Source of the DNA: Adonisia turfae CCMR0081
GTDB lineage: Bacteria > Cyanobacteriota > Cyanobacteriia > Phormidesmidales > Phormidesmidaceae
NCBI RefSeq assembly: GCF_011009555.1
Contig: NZ_QXHD01000004.1
Span: 5,968,536 to 6,032,535 of the forward strand
DNA length: 64,000 nucleotides
Direction: 5' to 3'
Shown here one piece after another: positions 53,486 through 62,486 of the stretch; positions within the stretch are counted from its first letter, which is position 1, and each line of letters begins with the position of its first letter. Made by a program: the position numbers and the translations under genes. The notes beneath the pieces are model-generated. The model saw only the letters and a program-made list of their open reading frames with translations, searched no databases and was not told where the DNA came from.

Positions 53486-55000
53486 ATGGTAAGCATCAGA
53501 CCTGACGAAATCAGTAGCATTATTAAGCAGCAGATTGAGCAGTATGACCAGGATGTCAAGGTATCCAATGTCGGTACTGTGCTGCAGGTAGGTGACGGTA
53601 TTGCCCGAATTTACGGCCTGGACCAAGCAATGGCGAGTGAGCTGCTTGAGTTTGAGGATGGCACTGTCGGTATTGCCCTTAACCTTGAAGAGGACAACGT
53701 TGGTGCGGTTTTGATGGGTGACGGTCGCAACCTAAGTGAAGGCAGTACTGTTAAGTCAACTGGCAAGATTGCTGAGGTCCCAGTGGGCGATGCGATGCTA
53801 GGTCGCGTAGTGGATGCCCTGGCCCGTCCTATTGATGGTAAGGGTGATATCGCTACCACGGATAGCCGTCTGCTAGAGGCACCTGCACCTGGCATCATTG
53901 CGCGGAAGTCGGTTTATGAGCCTATGCAAACCGGTATTACCGCAATTGACGCCATGATTCCTGTGGGGCGTGGTCAGCGTGAGCTTATTATTGGTGACCG
54001 TCAGACTGGTAAGACTGCGATCGCAATCGACACCATCCTTAACCAGGCGGACCAAGACGTTATTTGTATCTACGTTGCCATTGGTCAGAAGGCAGCTTCT
54101 GTCGCCCAGGTAGTTGGCGTGCTCGAAGAGCGTGGCGCTATGGATTACACCATTGTTGTTTCCGCCAATGCTAACGACCCTGCCCCTCTGCAGTTCTTAG
54201 CTCCCTACACTGGAGCAGCCCTAGCTGAGTACTTTATGTACCAGGGTAAAGCGACATTGATTATCTACGATGACCTGACTAAGCAAGCCCAGGCCTATCG
54301 TCAAATGTCCTTGCTACTACGTCGTCCACCCGGTCGTGAAGCCTATCCTGGAGACGTATTCTTCATCCACTCTCGTTTGCTAGAGCGTGCAGCTAAGCTC
54401 AGCCCTGAGCTAGGTGAAGGTAGCATGACAGCCCTGCCCATTATCGAAACCCAGGCAGGTGACGTTTCCGCCTATATTCCCACCAACGTCATTTCCATTA
54501 CCGACGGTCAGATTTTCTTGTCATCTGACCTGTTTAACTCGGGTCTACGTCCTGCCATTAATGCAGGTATTTCAGTCTCCCGAGTCGGGGGTGCAGCCCA
54601 GACCAAGGTAATGAAGAAAGTCGCCGGTAAACTCAAGCTTGAGCTAGCTCAGTTTGACGAGCTACAGGCCTTTGCCCAGTTTGCGTCTGACTTAGATGCA
54701 GCTACCCAAGCTCAGCTAGCCCGTGGTGTACGTCTAAGAGAACTTCTAAAACAGTCTCAATACGCTCCTCGGTCCTTGCACGAGCAGGTAACCGTCGTCT
54801 ATGGCGGCATTAATGGTCTGTTTGATGATGTACCGGTGGAGAAGGTTGCTCCTTTAGTTGCTGAGCTATGCAACTACATCAATACCAGCAAGCCTGAGTT
54901 GGTTAAGGAAATCAACGAAGGTAAGAAACTAACTGACAAGGTTAAGGAATTGGCAAGTGAAGCGATTGCTGAGTGCAAGCAGTCCTTCATGGCAGCATAG
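53486..55000 (+). CDS. atpA: ATP synthase F1 subunit alpha
   Basis: 504 residues. P-loop GDRQTGKT at 170-177 and the alpha-type signature PAINAGISVSRVGGAAQ. Non-catalytic nucleotide-binding subunit of the F1 head. A 134-base gap follows atpH; beta and epsilon genes are not in the window, as is usual for cyanobacteria where they lie elsewhere. Confidence 0.98.
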   Translation: MVSIRPDEISSIIKQQIEQYDQDVKVSNVGTVLQVGDGIARIYGLDQAMASELLEFEDGTVGIALNLEEDNVGAVLMGDGRNLSEGSTVKSTGKIAEVPVGDAMLGRVVDALARPIDGKGDIATTDSRLLEAPAPGIIARKSVYEPMQTGITAIDAMIPVGRGQRELIIGDRQTGKTAIAIDTILNQADQDVICIYVAIGQKAASVAQVVGVLEERGAMDYTIVVSANANDPAPLQFLAPYTGAALAEYFMYQGKATLIIYDDLTKQAQAYRQMSLLLRRPPGREAYPGDVFFIHSRLLERAAKLSPELGEGSMTALPIIETQAGDVSAYIPTNVISITDGQIFLSSDLFNSGLRPAINAGISVSRVGGAAQTKVMKKVAGKLKLELAQFDELQAFAQFASDLDAATQAQLARGVRLRELLKQSQYAPRSLHEQVTVVYGGINGLFDDVPVEKVAPLVAELCNYINTSKPELVKEINEGKKLTDKVKELASEAIAECKQSFMAA

Positions 55001-55013
55001 GAGGAGGTTGGCC

Positions 55014-55047
55014 TGTCCCTGGTTGACTGATTCAGTCAACTAGGGAC
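55014..55047 (+). other. Stem-loop between atpA and atpG
   Basis: gtccctggttgactga pairs with tcagtcaactagggac with one internal mismatch and a tiny loop. 14 bases after the atpA stop and 21 before the gamma-subunit start. No T-run, so it more likely affects stability or processing than termination. Confidence 0.5.
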
Positions 55048-55068
55048 ATTAGGCTGAGAACAACATAT

Positions 55069-56013
55069 ATGCCTAATCTCAAACTGATTCGTGACCGGAT
55101 TAAATCGGTCAAAAACACTCGTAAAATTACCGAAGCGATGCGCCTGGTGGCCGCCGCGAAGGTGCGTCGTGCCCAGGAACAGGTTGAAGCAACCCGCCCT
55201 TTTGCCGATCGCTTAGCTCAGGTGTTTTACGGCCTTCAGACTCGATTAAAGTTTGAAGATGCTAACTTGCCCCTGTTGCAAATTAGAGACGTTCGCAATG
55301 TTGCTTTGGTTGTTGTGTCTGCCGATCGTGGTCTTTGCGGTGGCTACAATGCCAATATTATTCGTCGTGCTGAGACCCGTGCGAAGGAACTCAAGGCTGC
55401 AGGTATTGGTTATCAGATGGTGTTGATTGGTCGTAAGGCGATTCAGTATTTTCAGAATCGTGATTACCCCATTGATTCAACTTTCGATGGCCTGGAGCAG
55501 ATTCCGACAGCGGAAGAGGCCTCTAGTATTGCCGATAAGGCTTTGTCGCTGTTCTTATCTGAAGAGGTAGACCGAGTAGAGTTGATTTATACAAGGTTTG
55601 TATCCTTGGTTAGTTCTCGTCCTGTCACTCAGACGTTATTGCCTCTGGACCCCGAAGGTCTGGATAAGGAAGATGAGATCTTTCGCCTAACGACTCGCGG
55701 TGGACAGTTTAAGGTAGAGCGTGAACCGGTTGAGACCCAGCAAGTGCAGTTACCCCAAGATATGATCTTTGAACAGGATCCGGTTCAAATCTTGGATGCA
55801 CTGTTACCGCTGTATCTGAATAACCAGATCTTGCGAGCTCTGCAAGAGTCCGCAGCGAGTGAGCTTGCGGCTCGAATGACTGCAATGAACAACGCCAGTG
55901 ACAATGCTAGTGAGTTAGTTAAGACGTTAACTCTGGACTATAACAAAGCTCGTCAGGCGGCCATTACCCAAGAGATCCTTGAGGTGGTTGGGGGTGCTGC
56001 TGCGTTAGGATAA
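55069..56013 (+). CDS. atpG: ATP synthase F1 subunit gamma
   Basis: 314 residues (atpC in some cyanobacterial annotations). N- and C-terminal helices form the rotor shaft (KSVKNTRKITEAMRLVAAAK). The middle holds a cyanobacterial/plastid-type insertion around residues 195-240 (LDPEGLDKEDEIFRLTTRGG) without the two cysteines that give chloroplast thiol control. So it would not be regulated by thioredoxin. Last gene of this operon. Confidence 0.97.
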   Translation: MPNLKLIRDRIKSVKNTRKITEAMRLVAAAKVRRAQEQVEATRPFADRLAQVFYGLQTRLKFEDANLPLLQIRDVRNVALVVVSADRGLCGGYNANIIRRAETRAKELKAAGIGYQMVLIGRKAIQYFQNRDYPIDSTFDGLEQIPTAEEASSIADKALSLFLSEEVDRVELIYTRFVSLVSSRPVTQTLLPLDPEGLDKEDEIFRLTTRGGQFKVEREPVETQQVQLPQDMIFEQDPVQILDALLPLYLNNQILRALQESAASELAARMTAMNNASDNASELVKTLTLDYNKARQAAITQEILEVVGGAAALG

Positions 56014-56059
56014 GCAGTCATACAGTTGAGTTGCTCTCAGATTTAACCCCATATGTACT

Positions 56060-56085
56060 GGCAGTGCGTAGCACTGCCTTTTTTT
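56060..56085 (+). terminator. Intrinsic terminator of the ATP synthase operon
   Basis: Perfect 8-bp arms ggcagtgc/gcactgcc with loop gta, followed at once by seven Ts. It lies 46 bases after the gamma subunit stop. Confidence 0.92.
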
Positions 56086-56091
56086 GCTTGG

Positions 56092-56126
56092 TAGGGGCGT
56101 TCCATGGCACGATCCTGCCTCTATAT
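56092..56126. repeat. Degenerate half of palindrome family A
   Basis: Begins TAGGGGCGTTCCATGG but the right half (cacgatcctgcctctat) is degenerate instead of mirroring it. It looks like a decayed copy of the palindromes at 2868 and 20811, just after the atp operon terminator. Confidence 0.4.
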
Positions 56127-56201
56127 TCAAGATTTAAGGAACCCTGTACATTTTTTAGAAAAAGGCTATATCCTGTAAACCAATTGTCTCGGACAGAGCC
56201 C

Positions 56202-56672
56202 ATGGTCAACGAAGTATCTCAGTGGCTAGCGGAGATTCAGACATTACAGCAGCAATTGAATGTTCTAAATCAAGAGCGTGATCAGGCCTATGCTAGTGCA
56301 GCTAACTGGCGAAGGTTGTATGAGTCAGAATCCGAGCAGCGTCGTAACGATGCTGAGAGAAGTCAAACACGGATTCGGGTATTGGCCAATGAATTAGAAA
56401 ATTTAAAACAGTCACCTGCTGACGGTGAAGTCTCTCGTGATTTGCAAAAGGCTTTGGCCCAGGTTGAACATCTGGAGTCGGTAGATGAGTTGAGATCGCA
56501 GTTAACTCAGGCTCTGACCCGATGTGCTCAGCTGTCCAGTACCCTTAAAGCTGAGCAGGTAGCCCACGAAGAAACTCGCCAAAGCTTGACCACAGCCCTT
56601 GGAGATACCATTGACTTGTTAGCTAAAGATCAAACGTCCCAGAGCGATGAATCGTTAGATTCTACAGAGTAG
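56202..56672 (+). CDS. Coiled-coil protein downstream of the atp operon
   Basis: 156 residues, soluble, almost entirely predicted helix with repeated Leu/Gln/Glu heptads (VSQWLAEIQTLQQQLNVLNQ, and LAQVEHLESVDELRSQLTQA). The family appears conserved among cyanobacteria, unknown function. The open frame extends up to 56031 through the atp terminator, so I use the ATG at 56202. Confidence 0.6.
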   Translation: MVNEVSQWLAEIQTLQQQLNVLNQERDQAYASAANWRRLYESESEQRRNDAERSQTRIRVLANELENLKQSPADGEVSRDLQKALAQVEHLESVDELRSQLTQALTRCAQLSSTLKAEQVAHEETRQSLTTALGDTIDLLAKDQTSQSDESLDSTE

Positions 56673-57277
56673 TTCAAAACGTATTAACCTGTCGTTCATC
56701 TGTTTAAAACAGAAGATTGACTCTATGTCCCTACAGAGTCAACCTCAAAAGAATTTAGCCATACCGTAGTTCAGTGTTGTCTTTGTGGGATGCTTGCTGA
56801 ATTCTGGTCCTGTCATCCTCGACAACCATCAGTTTAATGATCCCTCTGGCATGTGCAGGCGTATTTGGCCTAGCTCAGATTTATCCCTTTACCGGTGTGC
56901 TAATATCAGTCCTGCATAACGGGCCTGCTAGCGCAGCCACAGCCGTGTCTGGAGCCCCCCTAGAAAGCCCATTAGCGATACGGTGGATGTTCTTGGGGGC
57001 AATGTGCAGATGTGGTCAACCCACACTAAAACCTGGATGACCATAATATTTCTTGGTGTGGAATTTTTAGCTTCATAGTCCCCAAAGCCTATAACCCTTT
57101 GTGTAAAAGGATACTCAGGCTTTTACTGGGTGACTTAAGGTCTAGCCAATGCGTTATGCATAGGAAATATCAAGGGATAGATTAAATATTGGTATCTTTT
57201 GATTAAGTTATGGTGGGAACTTTTGGGTTAAAATTCCGATGCTACTTCGCTGAGTAGTTCTTACTAGCGACATAATT
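56673..57277. other. 600-base stretch without a credible gene
   Basis: Two small hairpins follow the upstream gene (tctgtttaaaacaga near 56698-56712 and ttgactct/agagtcaa at 56717-56742). A 67-codon ORF at 56837-57040 has no ribosome binding site and a frame that ends in low-complexity text; its hydrophobic stretch might be a remnant of a membrane protein. No operator or RNA gene stands out. Confidence 0.4.
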
Positions 57278-57493
57278 ATGAAAACTGTTTCTAAAACCAA
57301 GGCGATTTCTGAGTCTGTGCCGAGTAAAAGCGCTTCTACCCGCGAGACTCAGCCAGCGTCTGACGATAAAAAAATCTACCTCGCTGAATTAAAATCTTAC
57401 CCATATCAGCCGGACATTCAGGTTGAAATCTTGCACTTACAAGCCGAGGCAGATGCTTTGCTATTACAGCTCAAAGCTATGGGCTGCCAGTAA
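57278..57493 (+). CDS. Small protein with helical C-terminus
   Basis: 71 residues. A polar, Ser/Lys-rich N-terminus (residues 1-30) precedes a conserved-looking helix DIQVEILHLQAEADALLLQL. It resembles short cyanobacterial proteins of unknown role. A weak AT-rich ribosome binding region precedes the ATG. Confidence 0.55.
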   Translation: MKTVSKTKAISESVPSKSASTRETQPASDDKKIYLAELKSYPYQPDIQVEILHLQAEADALLLQLKAMGCQ

Positions 57494-57681
57494 TTTTAGC
57501 GATATGCCCATTGTTGATTTGGGGCGGTGCTCAGGGCTAATGCTTGGGTCAATAGCTGTTCATTAGGGCCATCGTGTTAAGGCATATTGCTTAGACGATG
57601 GGTGCTGTGTTAAGAAAAGCAGCGCATTCGATTCGGACCTCGTCGAAAACGCATACGTTAGGGAAATGTTGATCCATTCGT

Positions 57682-58197
57682 ATGCATTTCATGAGCTACC
57701 AGCGCTATCCTTTGTCAACTTTCAACCCACCGTCTGACAACTCGCTGCGTACACTAAACTATCATGACACCTACAAATGCCCGGTTTGTGGTCATGGTGA
57801 ATTGTCAGAGCTGACATTGACAGAAGCATTTGCCTGTAACTTTTGTCGACATATTTTCTCGGCTAACTTAGAAGCTCAGTCTGTTCAAATGGTGGACAAC
57901 GTTCAGCCTATGGTTTGGTTTTGGACGGGGGATCGATGGCGTCATAACCGTCACTCTGATGGCCATGTGACAGCTGTTGTCTGGAGTTTTGCCCTGGCTA
58001 TTGCTTGTTTGCCCGCCTTGCTGATAATGGTGTCGAACTATATGTTTCCACCGATTGATGGTGTTGGGCTGAATCAGTTTTCTATTGTTTGGACGGTAAT
58101 TACCCTGTTGGCTCATGCCACTATTGTGCTGTGGCTAATTGCTGAACATTATCAGTGGCCCTGGTATGTGACAGCAAAAATTAAATTAAGTCGCTGA
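57682..58197 (+). CDS. Zinc-ribbon membrane protein
   Basis: 168-171 residues. An N-terminal zinc ribbon (YKCPVCGHGELSEL, then FACNFCRHIF) is followed by two membrane spans (about 95-120 and 130-160). Family unknown. Converges on the MscS-type channel gene with 11 bases in between. Both Met1 and Met4 can start. Confidence 0.6.
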   Translation: MHFMSYQRYPLSTFNPPSDNSLRTLNYHDTYKCPVCGHGELSELTLTEAFACNFCRHIFSANLEAQSVQMVDNVQPMVWFWTGDRWRHNRHSDGHVTAVVWSFALAIACLPALLIMVSNYMFPPIDGVGLNQFSIVWTVITLLAHATIVLWLIAEHYQWPWYVTAKIKLSR

Positions 58198-58208
58198 TGG
58201 GAGATTGA

Positions 58209-59663
58209 CTACAAATCAAACATTCGTTTCAAACGCTTTCTAGCCCAGATTACGGGATTAGCATCGTCCTCGCTGGAGTCAACTAAGTTGAGCGATCGCA
58301 TTTCCCGTTGGCGTTTTGCAAGTTCGTCTCGATGGTGTGCCATGGCTTGCACCACTTGGTTTGAGAGGTCGGGATATCGCCGCAGTAAATCAGAGAAACT
58401 AGGCTGATTAATAACGAATAGCAGGGCGTCTTCAGAAACTCGTGCCATGGCGGTGCGGGGTACCCCCAACAGCAATGCAACTTCACCAAAAAATTGTCCT
58501 GGTCCAAGGGTGGCGAGATGACGGTTGAGTTTTTCAGCTAAGATGTCGACTTTGCCCTCCAGCAAAATGTAAAACGAATTGCCAGAATCTCCTTCATGAA
58601 ACAGAGTGGTACCGGCATGGCTGCGCTGACGATGGCCAATCTCAATGAGTTGTCGAATTTCTAGGTCGTTAAAGTTAGCAAAGTAGCTCACCTGGCGCAG
58701 CATGTCTTTTAGGGTGATGGGGGTGGGTGAGACAACAGGGCGATGCTCTAGGGCAATTTGTCGATTAAAGAAGGGCGGCTTGCTATCCCCATTGTTTTGG
58801 GGGGCTAAGTTTCGAATCCATACATCTCGCTGGGGGAAGGCAATTTCAACATTGTGCTGGCGTAAATTATATTCAATGGTGAAATGGAGCGAGCTTTGCA
58901 CGTTGAATCGCTTATTCACATCCACCCAAACCCATAACTCAAATTCGAGGGCATCTTCGCCAAAGGATAGAAACATGGCTTTGGGCATCGGTTTACTGCA
59001 CACTGCCGGCTCCATATGGGCGGATTTTAGCAACAGTTCAGTCACCAAGATAGGGTCGCTGTCGTAGGACACCCCTACTGGAATTTTGAGACGGGCAATG
59101 GAGGTGTTGTAGCTCCAATTTAGAACTCGATTTTTGATCAGCTGGTTATTGGGAATGACGACATCGCCATCATCGAGGGTGCGAATAATGGTGGATCGAA
59201 GATTGACTTCAATAATGCGACCCACTAAACCTTGAAAGCGGTGGTCATCGAGTTCAATGAGATCATTGACCTTTAGGGTGCGCTCAAACAGCATGATCAG
59301 ACCGCTGATAAAGTCATCCGCAATGTGCTGTAGACCAAACCCAATACCAACGCCTAAGCCGCCCAGAATAATGCCCAGGGAGCTTAAGTTGATGCCCGTG
59401 TATTGAATGGCGATGAAAATGGCGATGACACCGACTGCATAGCTCACTAAGGTGGCGATTGCCTCGCGGTTATTGGCGTCAATGCCTGCTAATAGATGCC
59501 GTTTGAGGACACGTTTGACTAACCCAATGGTGAAGAAAATCACGGTTAGCCAAATGCAGAGGCTGACGATTAGCTTGGGTGTGATGGTGGTGTTGCCTAA
59601 CACCACTAGCTTGGTGTTGAACAGTTGGCTAAGCCGCTGAAGAAAATCTGAAAATAAATCCAT
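58209..59663 (-). CDS. Cyclic-nucleotide-gated MscS-family channel
   Basis: 484 residues. Three membrane helices precede an MscS domain: the pore-lining helix is in GIILGGLGVGIGFGLQHIAD and the beta domain follows (IVGRIIEVNLRSTIIRTLD). The C-terminus (about 340-450) is a cNMP-binding domain with GQFFGEVALLLGVPRTAMAR, including FGE and the PRTA arginine. This layout is the bCNG type, MscS relatives opened by cyclic nucleotides rather than by tension. A charged tail ends it. Membrane-located ion channel. Confidence 0.88.
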   Translation of the reverse strand: MDLFSDFLQRLSQLFNTKLVVLGNTTITPKLIVSLCIWLTVIFFTIGLVKRVLKRHLLAGIDANNREAIATLVSYAVGVIAIFIAIQYTGINLSSLGIILGGLGVGIGFGLQHIADDFISGLIMLFERTLKVNDLIELDDHRFQGLVGRIIEVNLRSTIIRTLDDGDVVIPNNQLIKNRVLNWSYNTSIARLKIPVGVSYDSDPILVTELLLKSAHMEPAVCSKPMPKAMFLSFGEDALEFELWVWVDVNKRFNVQSSLHFTIEYNLRQHNVEIAFPQRDVWIRNLAPQNNGDSKPPFFNRQIALEHRPVVSPTPITLKDMLRQVSYFANFNDLEIRQLIEIGHRQRSHAGTTLFHEGDSGNSFYILLEGKVDILAEKLNRHLATLGPGQFFGEVALLLGVPRTAMARVSEDALLFVINQPSFSDLLRRYPDLSNQVVQAMAHHRDELAKRQREMRSLNLVDSSEDDANPVIWARKRLKRMFDL

Positions 59664-59681
59664 GGGGCAGAGATCAATGGC

Positions 59682-61139
59682 TCACTCGTCTGTATCAACT
59701 TGAAATGCGAGGGCAGTGGCGATCGCATCTACTACTCTGCCCACTTCAGTGATCTCCATGTTCAACCCTGGTATTTTCTGGCCTTTAGGGACTAATGCCC
59801 GTTTAAATCCTAGTTTGGCGGCTTCTTTGAGGCGTAATTCCATTTGGGCAACGGGGCGTACTTGACCGCCAAGACCCACTTCTCCAATGAGGACTAACTC
59901 AGGATCGACGATGCGATCGCGAAAACTAGCAGCAACGGCAATGGCAATTCCCAAATCTGCCGCCGGTTCTCCGACACTCAACCCACCTGACGAAGCCACA
60001 TAGGCATCCAGCTTAGACAGTGGAATCCCCACCCGTTTCTCTAGCACGGCTAGAATCTGTAGCAAGCGATTGTATTCAATCCCGGTGGTCGAACGCCGGG
60101 GTGAGCTATAGCTGGTGGGACTTACCAGGGACTGAAGCTCCACCACTAGAGGCCGTGAACCCTCACAGGCCACAATTGTGGAAATTCCTGGCACCTGTTC
60201 ATCTCGATTTCCCATAAATAGAGCAGATGGGTTGGGAACTTCCTCTAACCCCTGGGAGACCATTTCAAAGACCCCCAGCTCATGGGTAGCCCCAAAGCGG
60301 TTTTTGACCGACCGCAGCAGTCGATGGCTTGCAAACCGATCGCCTTCAAAGTACAACACTGTGTCTACCAGGTGCTCTAGCACCTTAGGGCCAGCAATTG
60401 CCCCTTCTTTGGTGACATGACCGACGATAAACAGCGTGATATTTTCTCGTTTGGCCAGCTGCATCAGCGCCGAAGTACATTCCCGTACCTGGGATACTGA
60501 CCCCGGTGCAGAGGTGAGTTGGTTGTAGAACAATGCCTGAATACTATCGATGACGGCAACCCGAGGCCGTAGGGATTCCAGTTCTGAAAGGATGGTGTCC
60601 AAATCGGTTTCTGGCAGGAGATATAGCGATTCTGGGGAATTTTGAGTTGTCGGCTGGACACTGCCCACTTTATCCGATGTTTTTCCCTGATTAGCCGCGA
60701 TGCCGAGGCGTTGCGATCTCAACTTCACCTGCTGCCCCGATTCCTCAGCACATACATATAAGACCGCCGTCCGCGCTGACAATTGATTGGCAGTTTGCAA
60801 TAACAGTGTAGATTTACCGATGCCAGGGTCGCCACCCACCAGTACCAAAGAACCCGGCACAATGCCCCCCCCTAACACCCGGTCAAGCTCGCCATAGCCA
60901 GAGGTAATACGCGTTTGAGGGTGATCGGCAATTTGGTTAAACGTTTTAGAGAGACGAGGTTTAGTCTCTCCTCGTTTGCTGGTGGTACTGCGATGCCCTG
61001 GGCGGCTTTTGCTAGATGCAGGCTCTACTACCTGTTCCACCAGGGAATTCCAGCTGCCACACACGGCACATTTGCCAAAATACTGCCGCGATTCTGCGCC
61101 GCATTCATTGCATACGTAAATCGAGCGAGTTTTAGCCAT
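59682..61139 (-). CDS. radA: DNA repair protein RadA (Sms)
   Basis: 485 residues. N-terminal zinc finger Cys10-x2-Cys13 ... Cys24-x2-Cys27; RecA-like core with P-loop GGDPGIGKST at 102-111, Walker B AVIDSIQALF, and the RadA-specific KNRFG motif; C-terminal Lon-type domain (GGLSVGEPAADLGIAIAVAAS). A helicase for branch migration in recombinational repair. Reads away from rpaB. Confidence 0.96.
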   Translation of the reverse strand: MAKTRSIYVCNECGAESRQYFGKCAVCGSWNSLVEQVVEPASSKSRPGHRSTTSKRGETKPRLSKTFNQIADHPQTRITSGYGELDRVLGGGIVPGSLVLVGGDPGIGKSTLLLQTANQLSARTAVLYVCAEESGQQVKLRSQRLGIAANQGKTSDKVGSVQPTTQNSPESLYLLPETDLDTILSELESLRPRVAVIDSIQALFYNQLTSAPGSVSQVRECTSALMQLAKRENITLFIVGHVTKEGAIAGPKVLEHLVDTVLYFEGDRFASHRLLRSVKNRFGATHELGVFEMVSQGLEEVPNPSALFMGNRDEQVPGISTIVACEGSRPLVVELQSLVSPTSYSSPRRSTTGIEYNRLLQILAVLEKRVGIPLSKLDAYVASSGGLSVGEPAADLGIAIAVAASFRDRIVDPELVLIGEVGLGGQVRPVAQMELRLKEAAKLGFKRALVPKGQKIPGLNMEITEVGRVVDAIATALAFQVDTDE

Positions 61140-61575
61140 GCCTGTTATTGAAACAAATGAACTATAGATATATGGTAAACATTGGCAGGGGCTAAAAACC
61201 CAATGGACCCAGGGGATAGATGCTTAGAGACGGACGAACAACTTTAAGTAAATCTGTGCAAAACTTGTTAACGAAAAAATCACCGATAATATACTCTACA
61301 AATTTTGACTGTTGGAGAACAACCTTAAGAAACGTTGAAAACCTCAGCAACAAAAGGTGATGGCTTGAAAAACGCAATACAATGTTAGGTATCTTAAATA
61401 AGCTCTAATTAAAGCTTTAATCAGGAGTCCTTCAATTACTGATGGGGTTTCGATCTTTTTTGAGACACCTAACAGTTGATGAATTTGTCGGTTTTTCAAG
61501 GGTTTGAGCCATATGCTCTGCCCTTCAACGGTCGAAGTCTTCTGCCGTCGCCGTTATGTAGGAGTTCAAGAAACT
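61140..61575. promoter_or_regulatory. Divergent region between radA and rpaB
   Basis: 436 bases. The AT-rich segment at 61250-61300 (aacttgttaacgaaaaaatcaccgataatatactc) includes a TATACT-like hexamer that could be a -10 element for rpaB. In other cyanobacteria rpaB is autoregulated; I found no certain HLR1 direct repeat. GGAG lies 11 bases before the TTG at 61576. Confidence 0.4.
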
Positions 61576-62304
61576 TTGGAAAGCGTAAAAGAGAAAATCT
61601 TGGTTGTCGATGACGAAGCCAGTATTCGTCGTATCCTGGAAACCCGCCTTTCGATGATTGGCTACGATGTCGTAACTGCGGCGGATGGCGAAGAAGCGTT
61701 AGACACTTTCCGGCATGAAATTCCTGATCTAGTTGTTCTTGATGTGATGATGCCCAAGCTCGATGGCTATGGCGTTTGTCAAGAGTTACGCAAGGAATCT
61801 GATATCCCAATCATTATGTTGACGGCGCTGGGGGATGTGGCGGATCGTATTACTGGCTTAGAATTGGGTGCTGATGACTATGTGGTGAAACCTTTCTCCC
61901 CCAAAGAGTTGGAGGCTAGAATCCGTTCTGTATTGCGCCGGGTTGAGAAAACTGGCACCTCTGGTATCCCCAGTTCTGGTGTGATCACCATCAACAATAT
62001 TCGAATTGATACCAATAAGCGTCAGGTATACAAAGGTGATGAGCGTATCCGGCTAACGGGTATGGAGTTTAGTTTGCTGGAGCTCTTAGTTAGTCGTTCT
62101 GGTGAGCCCTTTTCTCGCTCTGAGATTTTGCAAGAAGTTTGGGGCTATACGCCTGAGCGTCATGTGGATACCCGTGTGGTGGATGTCCATATCTCCAGAT
62201 TGCGGGCGAAGTTGGAAGATGACCCCAGCAATCCTGAGTTGATTTTGACAGCGCGGGGAACGGGGTACCTTTTCCAGCGAATTGTTGAGCCCGGCGAAGA
62301 GTAG
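61576..62304 (+). CDS. rpaB: Response regulator RpaB
   Basis: 242 residues from the TTG at 61576 (GGAG 11 bases upstream), giving LESVKEKILVVDDEASIRRI, the conserved start; an ATG at 61513 would add 21 residues not usually present. Receiver domain with Asp12/13 and phosphorylation site Asp56 in LVVLDVMMPK, then a winged-helix domain TGMEFSLLELLVSRSGEPFS and VVDVHISRLRAKLE. RpaB (Ycf27) with kinase NblS controls high-light and photosystem genes. Directly upstream of plsX-fabH. Confidence 0.95.
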   Translation: MESVKEKILVVDDEASIRRILETRLSMIGYDVVTAADGEEALDTFRHEIPDLVVLDVMMPKLDGYGVCQELRKESDIPIIMLTALGDVADRITGLELGADDYVVKPFSPKELEARIRSVLRRVEKTGTSGIPSSGVITINNIRIDTNKRQVYKGDERIRLTGMEFSLLELLVSRSGEPFSRSEILQEVWGYTPERHVDTRVVDVHISRLRAKLEDDPSNPELILTARGTGYLFQRIVEPGEE

Positions 62305-62486
62305 TCTCCATCAGATCAGCTAATTGGCTGAAATGATTTGTGTCTCTGGGGATGTATCTGTGTATGGGGTTAATGCCCGAATATTTGGAAGCTTGGGGTT
62401 GAGCTTTTGTCAGAAAACTGTAGTTGTGGATTTTCACTCGGTTTCAGTCTGATAGAATTTCTTAAAGTTTCTATAGATTCAATTCG

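Noticed and set aside
56837..57040. 67-codon ORF that hints at a membrane-protein remnant (P-type ATPase C-terminus?)
   Set aside because: No ribosome binding site, no full domain and odd tail; a faint similarity by eye only. Treated as non-coding.
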